Position numbers and translations under genes: made by a program
Assembly: GCA_037367405.1 (NCBI GenBank)
Contig: JAZKJV010001870.1
Span: 992,001-1,056,000, forward strand
Direction: 5' to 3'
DNA: 64,000 nt
Origin: Ottelia alismoides
Lineage: Eukaryota > Streptophyta > Magnoliopsida > Alismatales > Hydrocharitaceae
The notes under the pieces: generated by a model
What the model saw: the letters and a program-made list of their open reading frames with translations, nothing else
Database searches by the model: none
Told to the model about the DNA's origin: nothing
Part shown: positions 37,183 through 47,453 of the stretch, piece by piece
Numbering within the stretch: the first letter of the stretch is position 1
How the letters are laid out: every line of letters begins with the position of its first letter

Positions 37183-38743
37183 AGATCAGATGTCTGCAAA
37201 TTGCCTAGCATTCTCTTGATTATTCTTCTCCATATTATTCTTCAACTCTTGCATCATTTTCATGAGATAACCAATGTCATTCAAAAGTGGTTGGTTGCTC
37301 ATAGGAGAAGTTGGTTGTGTACTAGATGAGGCTGGAGCCTGTGGCAAGTACAATGGTTGTGCTTGTGGTGGTAGTGGTGCAGTGATGTACCGACCTTGTT
37401 GATTTACCTGGATAGGTTGTTGCGGGTTTGAAGTTCGCCATGCAAAATTTGGATGATTATGCCATCCAGGATTGTAAGTAGGGGGCACTGTGGTTCCTGA
37501 AGTCCCCGATCCCATGGCAACTGCATTGACATCGGGAGTAGGTTCTGTGACCCAAAATACCTGCTCTGGTTCTTGAACTTGGTCCAAATGTGTAGGAATG
37601 GCAAACATCCTACTGACATTCTGTGTCACTTCTTTGGTCATATTCCTACTCATGTAAACGACCTTCTTGGTAAGGATTTCTAAATTATCCAATTTTTGAG
37701 CAATGAGTTGGATGTCAATCGTCGTACTTTCCGATCGGGATTGGGTATCTTCAGTTTGCTCAACAGGTTTCTTATGGCTTTATTGATTAAGGGATGCCTT
37801 ATTCAATGAAGTCTCTACCATCTCCTCATATAGTTTCCACACAAATGTTTCTGATTTGAGGAGGAAACCACCTCCGCAAGTGCTATCCACAGCCACCTTA
37901 AAATTCTCATGCATGCCCTCATAAAAAATCTGGACCAATTTCCATCTATCCATGTCATTATTTGGGCATTTACGCAATAGCTCCTGAAACCTATCCCAAG
38001 CCTCATGAAAAGATTCATTTGGGCGCATTGAAAAAGAGGAGATTGCGTAGCGGAGTGCATTTGCTTTTTCCAATCGGGAAGTACTTCTTAAGGAAGGCTG
38101 AATTCAATGCAGCCCATGTGGTGATTGGTTTCCCATAGCTTCGGAGCCAATTTCTCACCTTGTCCTTCAAGGAGAATGGGAATGCCTTAAGATACACAAG
38201 GTCTGGATTATTATTTTCAATATGCATGGTGTCACACACCGCAAGAAAATCATGAATGTGTTGGTAAGAGTCCTCGGCACTTTCCCCGTGAAACTTGGGA
38301 AGCAGAGAAACTATAGACGACTTTATATTGATCTGGCGTGCCGCTGCAGGCAATTGAATCCATGGGACTAAGATTTGTTGGGCAGGATTGTGTCTTTCCC
38401 CCATAGGTTGAGGGTTTTCCTCTTCATCCTCAACAATGCCCATTTGAGATTCAATTCGAATTTGGCGATCATTGATTCTTTCAAGTTAGGCCATGATGAT
38501 CGCCAACGGGTCTGGATTTTCGCCTTGTTCAGCCATGATGGAAGATGAAGAAGATAAGGGAATAGAAGAGAAAGATCTGAGTGATGTCGAAGAAGAGGGA
38601 GGTGAAGAAGGTAGTGATGTGGTGAGTGGAGGAATGTCAAGAGAAGAAAGGGAATGAGAAGAGTTGGGTCTTCTTCTCGAGAAGAAAGGATTTGAATTTA
38701 AAAGAACAACAAGAGAAGGGTTGAGAGATCGTCTCCCTTGCAT
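37183..38743 (-). pseudogene. gag of C, broken
   Basis: Capsid-type gag starting at ATG 38743 (MQGRRSL, as in B). The core motif FPFSLKDKVRNWL lies near 38190-38150, then KCPNNDMDRWKL (near 37965-37930), and the Athila hallmark YNPGWHNHPNFAW (near 37480-37440). Breaks: a TAA at 38486-38488, a frameshift near 38050, a stop at 37777-37779 and a TGA at 37183-37185 before the protease. I find no CCHC zinc knuckle in the place where many Ty3/gypsy gags have one. Confidence 0.88.
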
Positions 38744-39736
38744 GCACCTCCTATTCTATGCAATCAAACACAAAGCAAGGTCACTTTGATACGCACACTG
38801 GTGAAGCCCTTTGTGGCTTTATCTTTTCAATTTTAGTCTTATAAACACAAAGTTGAACATCCAACGGTTACACTCGTCCTTCCCTCTGGTCATTCAATGT
38901 ACCTTGATAGAGTCACAAAGCACATTGATGGGGCTTTTGGCTCTAGTGAACTTAAGGTGTGTCGTGCAACAAACAACCAAGTGTGCAATCCCACAAGTGC
39001 AAATACAAGTAATTAATTCAAACAATGCTGAGATTAATCAATTTTAACCTTATGTGACCACTTGATTAAGAAAATTGATTTTAATATCTATGTCCAATTG
39101 CTTTGAGTGATATTCAATCAATCGAGTGAGGTGAATTTCTTTTTTTCTAAAAAAATGTTCTCAAGGGGAGAAGACCACGAAGAATAATACGTACAAGAAG
39201 GTTAGAATCGCGTACCTTTCGCCAGCAATCTACGTGCAAGAATGCAACGCGAAAATATAGACCTATTCTAAATGCTCCGAGCAGGCAACTTCTAAAGAAC
39301 TCTTTTTTTTTGTGATTTTAAATTTTTCAAATTTTTAATTTTTGAAAACCGAGCACAAACAAATTACACTAAGGAAATTAAACCTAATGCAATCTAATGC
39401 AATGCAGAAACCTAGTAAAATTATTACAATAATGAGAGTCCAGTCTCTTGGCCACAACTCAGCCCGAAATGAATATAAAACAAAAAATGCTAAACTAAAG
39501 AGGATGAATCTATCAGATGAGAATTAAACGAGATCCTTGTCCACGTATTTGTCTCCTCCTTCGTCTCACCAGCTCGAGATTTGAGTTGAGAGAAGAATCC
39601 ATCGAGCGTCCCGCGTAACAAAATGTGCGCGGTCACCTACGAAAAGAGCAAGCCAGTCAACCGGAACAAGATGCTAACATGTGATAACAACAAATGTGCA
39701 TAGAAAAAGCGAATCAATAAAAAATTCATGCCGTAT
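38744..39736 (-). other. Untranslated leader of C
   Basis: A non-coding stretch of 1 kb between primer site and gag start. It is AT-rich with patches such as 39300-39350. I see nothing else in it that I can name. Confidence 0.6.
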
Positions 39737-39753
39737 CCCCGGCAACGGCGCCA
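39737..39753 (-). other. Primer-binding site of C, perfect tRNA-Asp match
   Basis: On the minus strand TGGCGCCGTTGCCGGGG is fully complementary to the 3' end, with CCA, of plant tRNA-Asp(GUC). It lies two bases after the 5' LTR. Confidence 0.95.
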
Positions 39754-39755
39754 AA

Positions 39756-41476
39756 TGATTAACGGTTTTATTTACGGTTTTGGAAGGTTAAAAATTAAGT
39801 GATTTGAGTCGTTGCAACCACAATTCAACCAATTAAAGCATTAACTTCAAATGATAATTTTTTTACTTGTACGGTGGTAAGCACAAGGTCGATCCACAGA
39901 GACACGGATAAATTTCAAAGATTAATTCACGACATGAACACGATGCACAAATTCAACACTATGTGAACATGCTCAATAAGGTGCACAAGATGATGTTTCT
40001 TTTATATTCGTACAGAAAAATTACTTTCAACAAGTTATCTAACCATTCTCATTCCGAAAATCAGTTCAAATGATTAGGCTCCACATAAATAGGAATAACA
40101 ACCAATCAACCGTAGGATTTATATGAAAGGGGAATCACTAAGTATAGTAATCCAAAGTCAATTGATTAGGCTCCACATAAATAAACATAACATTCTGACC
40201 ATTCAGCCTTTTGGAAATCAACTAAAAAATTTAAAGCAACATAACAAGTTTTCACAACAAAAACAAAATGCATGAAACAACTACTTAAATTAAGCAACAA
40301 AAGGAAACTGAGATGGGTTGGATATCGTCACCGAATCAAGGGGTAGCCACTGCAATGTGGATTGTCACTCCACATGCCAAGAAAGCGCAAACATCTTGCT
40401 GAAATCGGTGGCGTATGCGAGTGAAGGATGTCGCGCGGCTATCACCCACGCGTGCTTGTGCTGGAAAACGCTCGATGTCTGGAGTGGACAGAATGGACGT
40501 GAAATGGTGAGGATGTCGCGATGAAAGAGAGGATTGCGGATCCTCAGATCTGTCTCTCGCGAGAGCCCCTCACGGCTCGGTCAGCTCTACCCTTGCTGCT
40601 GTCAATCCTTCTCTAACGGAAGATCACTCCACTGTTGTACCTGTGAAGGGAGAAGGAGAAGAGAATCAGGGATCCAACATTGTCGATAGAGCATTAGCCA
40701 TCATATTTATAACATAAGTGTGTTAAGGCTAATCTTCATGCAACAACTGCCGATGTGTGAATACGAGAGAAAGGGGTGTGGGGGAGGAATAACTGTTGCG
40801 GAGGTGTGCACGACGCACACGCAAGAGAAATAATGGAAGGATTTGACGGTTGTTGCACACGATTGAAATGGGAGACATGCAGTTGCTATTACTTGTACGC
40901 AAAGTGTGCGTAAAGAGCAGAGGGAGTGAAGGACGATCGGTGTTGGAAGGAGAACAGTAACAAATTGTGTGCTGGGGAAAAAATTAGAGAATAAAGGTTA
41001 GCCATTGGTTTTGGAAGAACGTGTACTGCATGGGATTCAAGAGGGTTGAGATGAATGTGAAATTGGAGAAAACAAAACATGGGTACGTGATCATGAGAAG
41101 GGAGTTGCCCATTTTATCACAACTTGCATTATAAAATAATACAACAAATAAAAGGAATGGGTAATTATAACCAACTTGGCTCTAATATACCCACTTGGGT
41201 ATATTAAGCGTCTTAACATAACTAATGTAGTATATTATTTATAAAGATTAATAAAAGAGAAAATCAAGAGGACATGCATGCATACATATATATATACATA
41301 CATAATTATATTGCACTTTGTTTTATTTATACGAGGTTTCTTTTTCTGTATTAATGTTCCTCTCATTTATCAGATAAGAATACCATACAAGCACAAGTGT
41401 AGAACATTTTATTGAATTTTACGCAAGGATTTCATTGATTTGACCTGTATTAGCAAGATGAGACCGTGTCTCATCA
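39756..41476 (-). repeat. 5' LTR of C
   Basis: An LTR of 1.7 kb, on the plus strand TGATTAACGG...TCTCATCA. The start, read on the minus strand, holds a perfect palindrome (41457-41475: GATGAGAC-CGT-GTCTCATC). A short internal deletion near 40165 distinguishes it from the 3' LTR. GAGGA (41477-41481) follows. No clear TATA box was recognised. Confidence 0.94.
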
Positions 41477-42119
41477 GAGGACCACCATTCCAAGGAAGAG
41501 GAGGAACCACCACTAAGAGATCCATGTGCTTACTCGTGCCATCTACTTTGCCATCCATAACCGTCTGCCAGCCAATAGGCCATATGCAGGAGCTCCCTAT
41601 GTCAGATGCCACATACATGAGCAGAGGTTCGATCAGACTCTATTAGACAATGGTTCTTCGATTAACCTACTTCCGACAGCCTTACTCGACCTCTTCAAGT
41701 TTGACCCTCTTAGACAGAGCAGGACAGTCCTTCAGTTTGATGATCGATCTGTCAAGAGGTCGAAGGGGTTACTGAAGGATGTGGTCGTCATAATTCAAGG
41801 CCTGCAATTCTACGTGGACTTCATAGTGTTGGACATGGAGATCCCTGAGTCTGTGACCGATACCCCCATCATTCTAGGATGCCCGTTCTTGACCACGGCC
41901 AAGGCAATGTCCGACCATGATAGGGGGAAGGTATACTTTCGTGTCGAGGGCGAGAGTATACAAATAGAGATGATCGATGAGACTAGGACGCGAGATTCAG
42001 CTTGCTCAAAGCCGCTCACAGATTCAGAGCATATGACAGAGGCAGAGAGAGATGTCCACCATGAGCGTGATTTTGTGATCACAGATGATGAGGTAGTTTG
42101 GGCAGACCCCATTTCATGA
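41477..42119 (+). pseudogene. Protease of B
   Basis: This piece resumes the frame of B after element C. The aspartic protease active site is LLDNGSS with its Asp codon at 41646-41648, followed by VKRSKGLL and ILGCPFLTTAK (near 41870-41900). A TGA at 42117-42119 is followed by in-frame acidic linker sequence. The catalytic Asp-Asn-Gly is intact, in contrast to A, D2 and E. Confidence 0.88.
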
Positions 42120-44090
42120 GCCATCCTCTCAGATTCAGACCCTGCTGATGCACAGATTCCAGTAGAGGAGAGCTTGGAGAGCGCATTCCTGGTAGAGGAT
42201 ACTTTTGAGGCAGCAAGACATGTTCCTGATAGTGAGGCAGTTGATTTGTTTGATTCAGATTCAGATCCCTCGGAGTCAAACATTGATTGGGCAGAGTTTG
42301 ATGATATGATTCCGTGTCTGATTTCCACAGTGCCAGCAACTAGGGTGGAGACCGAGCTGATTCAGAGTACAGAGACACTAAGAGAGCAGTCTTCACCATA
42401 TTTTCAGATTCAGAGAGTGTTCTCCCACACGGATTTGGTTGTATTCACTCAGACCTTTCAGAGACCAGATCCGCCAGCTCCCAGTAGCTTAGAGCGCAAG
42501 ACCTTGCTGCAGTCGCTGAAGTATAGGTTCCTTATGGGTGAGCATGAGATGCACCCAGTCATTATCTCAGCAGATTTGACTGGAGAGCAAGAATCTCGTC
42601 TGATGGAGATTCTTGAAAAGAACCACAAGGCGATAGGATGGACCGTAGCCGATCTCCAGGGGATAAGTTCAGCCCTGTGCTCCCTCCATATCTATCTCAA
42701 GGAGGATGTGAAGCCATCGCGTGAGTTCCAGCGGTGGCTGAACCCGAATCTTCGAGAGGTTGTCATGAAGGAAATCTCGAAATGGTGGAGTGCTGATTTT
42801 ATCTTCCCCATCTCCATCTCCAAGTGGGTTAGTCCATTACATGTGGTGCCCAAGAAGATGGGCATCACTACCGTTGTGAGTGAGTCTGGAGAGGAGATCG
42901 CTACCCAGGTACCCACTTCTTGGAGGGTCTGTGTGGACTACAGATGATTGAATCAGGCCGTCAAGGATCATCTCTCGTTGCCTTTTATTGATCAGATTAT
43001 AGAGTCGATAGCTGGGAAGAGTCATTATTGCTTTCTTGACGGGTACTCCGGATACAATCAGGTGGCCATTGCGCTAGAGGATCAAGGAAATACCACATTC
43101 TCCTGTCCCTTAGGGACATATGCTTTCAGATGCATGCCCTTTGGTCTATGCAATGCTCCGGCAACATTCCAGAGGTGTATGTTGTCCATATTTTCGGACA
43201 TGGTGGGTGAATGCTTGGAGGTCTTCATGGATGACTTTTCGGTCTACAATGATGGGTTCGATGCTTGTCTTGAGTGCCTAGATTGCATCCTACAACGATG
43301 CATAGAGGTCAACCTTGTATTATCTTGGGAGAAGAGTCACTTCATGGTGACTTACGGGATGATGCTTGGCCATATCATCTCCAACAGGGGCATGGAAGTT
43401 GATCTGACCAAGGTGGATATCATTAGAAAACTCAATCCGCCGTCCAACTTGCGATAGTTACGGTGTTTTCTGGGGTATGTCGGTTTCTACCAATGATTCA
43501 TTCATGATTTCAGCAGAATTGCTCGGCCATTGACTGATTTGCTGACCAAAGACACCGAGTTCATAGTCTATCATAAGTGTCTAGCATCATTTGAGACTCT
43601 CAAGAGTCTAGTTGTTGAGGCTCCTGTCCTCCAGCTGCCTGATTGGTCTCTCCCATTCGAGATCATGACGGATGCCTCCGATTTTGCCGTAGGGGCCTTG
43701 CTGGGACAGAGGAGGGATGGAGTACCATTTTCCATTCACTACACTAGCTGTACATTGGATGCCGCGTAGCGGAAATACACAGTCACAGAGAAGGAGATGC
43801 TATCCGTAGTCTTTGCCCTTGATAAGTTCAGATCGTACATTGGATCTAAAGTGACTATTTTTACAGATCATACCGCTATCAGATACCTCATGGTAAAGAA
43901 GGATGCCAAAGTGAGACATACTAGATGGATCCTTCTACTCCAGGAGGATGACATTGAGATTAAGGATAAGCCTGGAGTCAAGAATGTGGTGGCGGATCAT
44001 TTCTCCCCATTAGAGCATCTTAAGGATTCTGAGCAGATTGATCCTATATGTGAGACCTTCCCAGATGAGGTGATCCTTGTTATCGCCTCG
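42120..44090 (+). pseudogene. Reverse transcriptase-RNase H of B, broken
   Basis: One frame runs from 42120 to 44090 with in-frame stops at 42945, 43455, about 43492 and 43767. RT motifs in order: PISISKWVSPLHVVPKKMG (near 42810-42860), CVDYR with a stop directly after it, FLDGYSGYNQV (43035-43067), MPFGLCNAPATF (43134-43169), and FMDDFSVY with its Asp pair at 43230-43235. RNase H begins with MTDASDFAVGALLGQ (43665-43709) and continues through FTDHTAIRYL (near 43860). The linker before RT is acidic. At least four of the stops read as CGA-to-TGA or CAG-to-TAG changes. Typical Athila/Tat order and spacing. Confidence 0.92.
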
Positions 44091-45378
44091 CTCCCGTGGT
44101 ATGCTGACATTCTGAACTATCTCGTTACCAAGAAAGTTCCACAAGGTTGGCCCAGGCAAATACTTGAGACCTTCCTAACGAAGGCCAAGTCTTACCATTG
44201 GGAGGATCACATCCTTTACCATGAGGGAGGGGATAGTGTCTGGCGATGGTGCATTCCTCAAGATGAGCATCATAGTGTCCTCACCTACTGCTACAAGCTG
44301 GAGGCAGGAGGACATCACTCTGGGAGGAGAACGACACAAAAAATGCTCCAATACAGCCTATGGTGGCCTACTCTCTTCAAGGATTCTGATGAATTCGTGA
44401 AGAGATGTACTGACTGTCAGAGGATGGTCACTTTTGGACAGCGTGATATGATGCTGATGCAGCCCATTCACTTCTATGAGTTTTTTGACGCATGGGGCAT
44501 CAATTTCATTGGTCTATTCCCTAAGAGTCAGGGATTCGAGTACATTCTGTTGGCCCTTGATTATGTGAGTCGTTGGGTTGAGGCCATCCTCACCCGAACC
44601 GTAGATGCTAGGACTGTATGTAGATTTTTGAGGAAGAACATTATTTCACGGTTTGAGGTACCTCGAGTGTTGATATCTGACGGGGGGTCTCATTTCATCA
44701 ACGACAAGTTAAAAGGCCCTTGTTAGCAAGTTCGGCATAGACCATGGAGTAGCCACTCCATACCATCCTCAGACCAATGGTCTTCTTGAAGTGTCAAATA
44801 GGGAGATCAAGACTATATTGCAGAAGGTCGTCCGCCCTGACCAAAAGGATTGGTCACAGCTTTTGGACTCGGTCTTGTGGGCATATATGACGTCCTTCAA
44901 GATGCCTTTGGGTACATCCCCCTTTTGCCTCGTTTATGGAAAGCCCTGCCATTTACCTGTTGAGCTTAGACACAAGTCACTTTGGGCTATTACAGAGATA
45001 CTTTTGGATCCAGTGAGTGTTGGAGACCAGAGGAGGGCAGAATTGGAAGCCCTAGAGGAGCTTAGAGATGAAGCCTTTTCAAGCAGCCTACATTATAAGG
45101 AGAGAGTGAAGGAGTGGCATGATTCTCATATCAGTCACAAGCAGTTTGAGCCAGGATAGAGAGTATGGTTGTTTGATGCCAGGCTTAGATTATTTCCAGG
45201 GAAGTTATAGAGCAAATGAAAGGGACCATACCTGATCCGAAAGGTACATGACAATGGGAGTATCGACATATCTCAGATGTTATTTGAGTCTACCTTTCGT
45301 GTTAACGGGTAGTGACTCAAACCATATCTAGATCATGAGCCGTTGGTCGTTGATGCCACCCCTATCCATTTTACGTGA
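44091..45378 (+). pseudogene. Integrase of B, broken and with altered key residues
   Basis: The zinc-finger region reads YCYKLEAGGHH...CTDC (about 44285-44420); the first histidine of the HHCC set (CH in C) is tyrosine. In the core, WGIDF of C reads WGINF (near 44495), so the first catalytic Asp is Asn. LISDGGSHF (near 44675) and the Glu in TNGLLEVSNRE (near 44790) remain. The frame shifts near 44715 and has stops from 45158 onward. The C-terminal region with FRVNG and LKPYL ends at a TGA at 45376-45378. Confidence 0.88.
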
Positions 45379-45507
45379 GATGTGGTCTTTGACTCACATT
45401 TGTTGCATCTCACGCCTGGTTATCACTATCTTCCGCCTTGTATAGATCCAGATGTCCATATCATTCCATTCTTTAGTCCCACAACCCATCTTCATCCTAT
45501 GATTATG

Positions 45508-45716
45508 CTATACTTAGGGTGTACTTTACCCTAAGTATAGGGGGTGTTGGACTCTTGAGTACTTTTTGGATTCTTTCTACCTCTATTTTGCTACCGATAC
45601 TTAGGGATATTTTACCCTAAGTATAGGGGAGGTAGACCATGTACATTCTTCTACTCGAATTTCCCTTCATGTACAGCTTGCTATACTTAGGATTACTTAA
45701 TCCTAAGTATAGAGGG
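45508..45716 (+). repeat. Three hairpin-PPT cassettes in 3' UTR of B
   Basis: Unit 1: CTATACTTAGGG (45508-45519) and CCCTAAGTATAG (45529-45540), perfect, then GGGG. Unit 2: ATACTTAGGG (45597-45606) and CCCTAAGTAT (45615-45624), perfect, then AGGGGAGG. Unit 3: CTATACTTAGGATTA (45681-45695) and TAATCCTAAGTATAG (45698-45712), a perfect 15-bp stem with a 2-base loop, then AGGG. The 3' arm plus purines copies the PPT motif. The variable inner stem bases differ between units but stay complementary. Confidence 0.93.
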
Positions 45717-45833
45717 AACCACCAGGTCCTCTTCATTCTATTCTTTGATTCATCCTTGTAGTATACTATTCCTTTTCACTTCCCTATACTAAGCACGAGT
45801 TATGTCTTCTTCATCGCTCTTGATTCACTCTAA

Positions 45834-45918
45834 GGACATCATTCGAGCTAAGTATGGGGGGGGGGGCTGTCGTATATATTTCATATATACTTTTGGCCAT
45901 AACTCGTACTTTGTGTGA
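45834..45918 (+). repeat. Conserved internal PPT block of B
   Basis: GGACAT, GCTAAGTAT followed by 11 G (45857-45867), TATATATTTC, then CCATAACTCGTACTTT. The order matches blocks in A, E and D2. It lies 1.6 kb before the true PPT. Confidence 0.75.
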
Positions 45919-47415
45919 GTATATTAATAAATAAAATAGCTGAAAATCTTTTATCCAAAAACCATAAAAATTTAAAATTTTTCCTTGTACATAAAAATTC
46001 TTTGTTGCACATACGTAGCTTTTTATAAAAATTATTTTTGTAAAAATGTTTGTAAAATTGATTTTGTGTAAAGAGTTAGTAAATATTTTGATATCAAAAT
46101 TATGTATATAGTACAAAATTTTTGTAAAATGTTTGAAAAACAAAAGTTTGCAAAAACCCTTGTGTAAATGTTTGTAAATATTTTGCAAAACTCCATGCAT
46201 GCATTCAAACATTTTTCAAAAATTTTGCACATTTGCATAAAAACATTTTTGTGTATTTGTACAGTTTTTTTGAATCATGATTGGCATTTAAACTGGCCTG
46301 CAATTTAATTGAAAAATGGAGATTGGTTAAGACCATAATCCACCTAAGTCTAAGAGGAATCTTATAGGGCTTAGGGTTAAGACTTTTCAGGTCCATTTGG
46401 GACTTAATTCTTTGAGTCCACTAGGCTATGATAATATGTCATCTTGATGAGCCTAAGTATAACACTTAACAATGCACATATGACTCTCAGAGACAATGGC
46501 TTTACTTGCACCATCACATTACACATAGCTCTCCACGGATGAGGTGGTGAGGAGGCCGTTTTGTTTACTTGGGGTAGCATATAAGGGTAGTACTTCTAGG
46601 AGGAACCTCTCTTCTTCTTATAGTAGAGGAAGTGTGTCTCAACTTGATCTGGTGGTGTTAAAGTCTAAAGACATGAGTTTTGGGTTGTAATAAAGCTTCA
46701 AAAGAGGGATAGTCTATTGGCTCAAGAGGAAAAACTCCTTACGTATATATGTTGCACCATGTAGATATGTTGTACATATGCACATCGGAAAAAAAATGTG
46801 CAAAGAATGAGAAACTCCAAAAAAAGTAGTGGGCCTGATTGAAAATAAAATACCCACCGGAGTGTATATAGCCAGATAAAGCAAAGCTTATGTTACCCAT
46901 TCCCATCTCATGAAGTTTGCAGCAGGGAGACCTAGCTACACTGGTTGGGCTCCCAAGGATACATGGCTACACTGGTCACGGTTCATTCTCTTCTTCCTCC
47001 TCTTCTTGAGTCGGTTGAACTTGAACTTATAAGGGAATAATCTGCTCCTCGAGGAAAGAGCTGTCAGACTAGGGCATTAGAGTTACCTTGTTAAGAAGGG
47101 TTGTCACCTTGTCATTTCTGAGGTGGGGAGCTACATATCACTTACACAATATAAGGAAATATTCATAGTCATTAGAGTTTGTGTATGTAGACTTGTTCTG
47201 ATATGGATTATTGAGGAGTCTTGACCATAGACTGGTGGAACTTAGAGGCTGTTCAGTTTTAAGCTTAAGTCCAAATAAGGTTCCGACAAATTAATAATCC
47301 AAAGGCCTGACTGAGCTCCATACTTCAAGTTAATGAAGAAAAGTTTAATAATTAACCTTGATTTCCCTTCTTTTTCTTTTTTCTTTCTCTTTTTCACTTC
47401 TTTTTCAAATAAGTG

Positions 47416-47453
47416 TTTGCTAAGGGACTAGCAAAAGTAAAGTATAGGGGGGG
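47416..47453 (+). other. PPT of B with preceding hairpin
   Basis: TTTGCTA-AGGGAC-TAGCAAA (47416-47435) is a perfect hairpin, followed by AGTAAAGTATAGGGGGGG against the 3' LTR at 47454. Confidence 0.9.

Larger units (their letters stand above)
29242..41476 (-). mobile_element. Element C: Athila-like Ty3/gypsy retrotransposon nested in B
   Basis: A minus-strand element of 12.2 kb with LTRs 39756-41476 (5') and 29242-31035 (3'), a perfect tRNA-Asp primer site, gag-pol and a PPT. The target duplication GAGGA is intact on both sides (29237-29241 and 41477-41481). It separates gag from protease in B. The LTRs differ by about 5-6% in a sample read by eye, the lowest here, so C is the youngest LTR element. 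The polyprotein has many stops and several frameshifts. Confidence 0.96.
45379..47415 (+). other. 3' untranslated region of B
   Basis: A non-coding stretch of 2 kb with three hairpin-PPT cassettes (45508-45716), the internal PPT block (45834-45918), an AT-rich stretch (45920-46270), and the paired motif GCTACACTGG at 46935-46944 and 46966-46975. A segment near 47290 (TAATAATCCAAAGG) is shared with E near 19890. Antisense frames near 45811-46396 are AT-rich and unsupported. Confidence 0.72.

Noticed and set aside
45811..46396. AT-rich minus-strand frames of 133, 68 and 63 residues
   Set aside because: Low-complexity Lys/Phe/Ile-rich translation of AT-rich UTR, and no relatives in the other elements.
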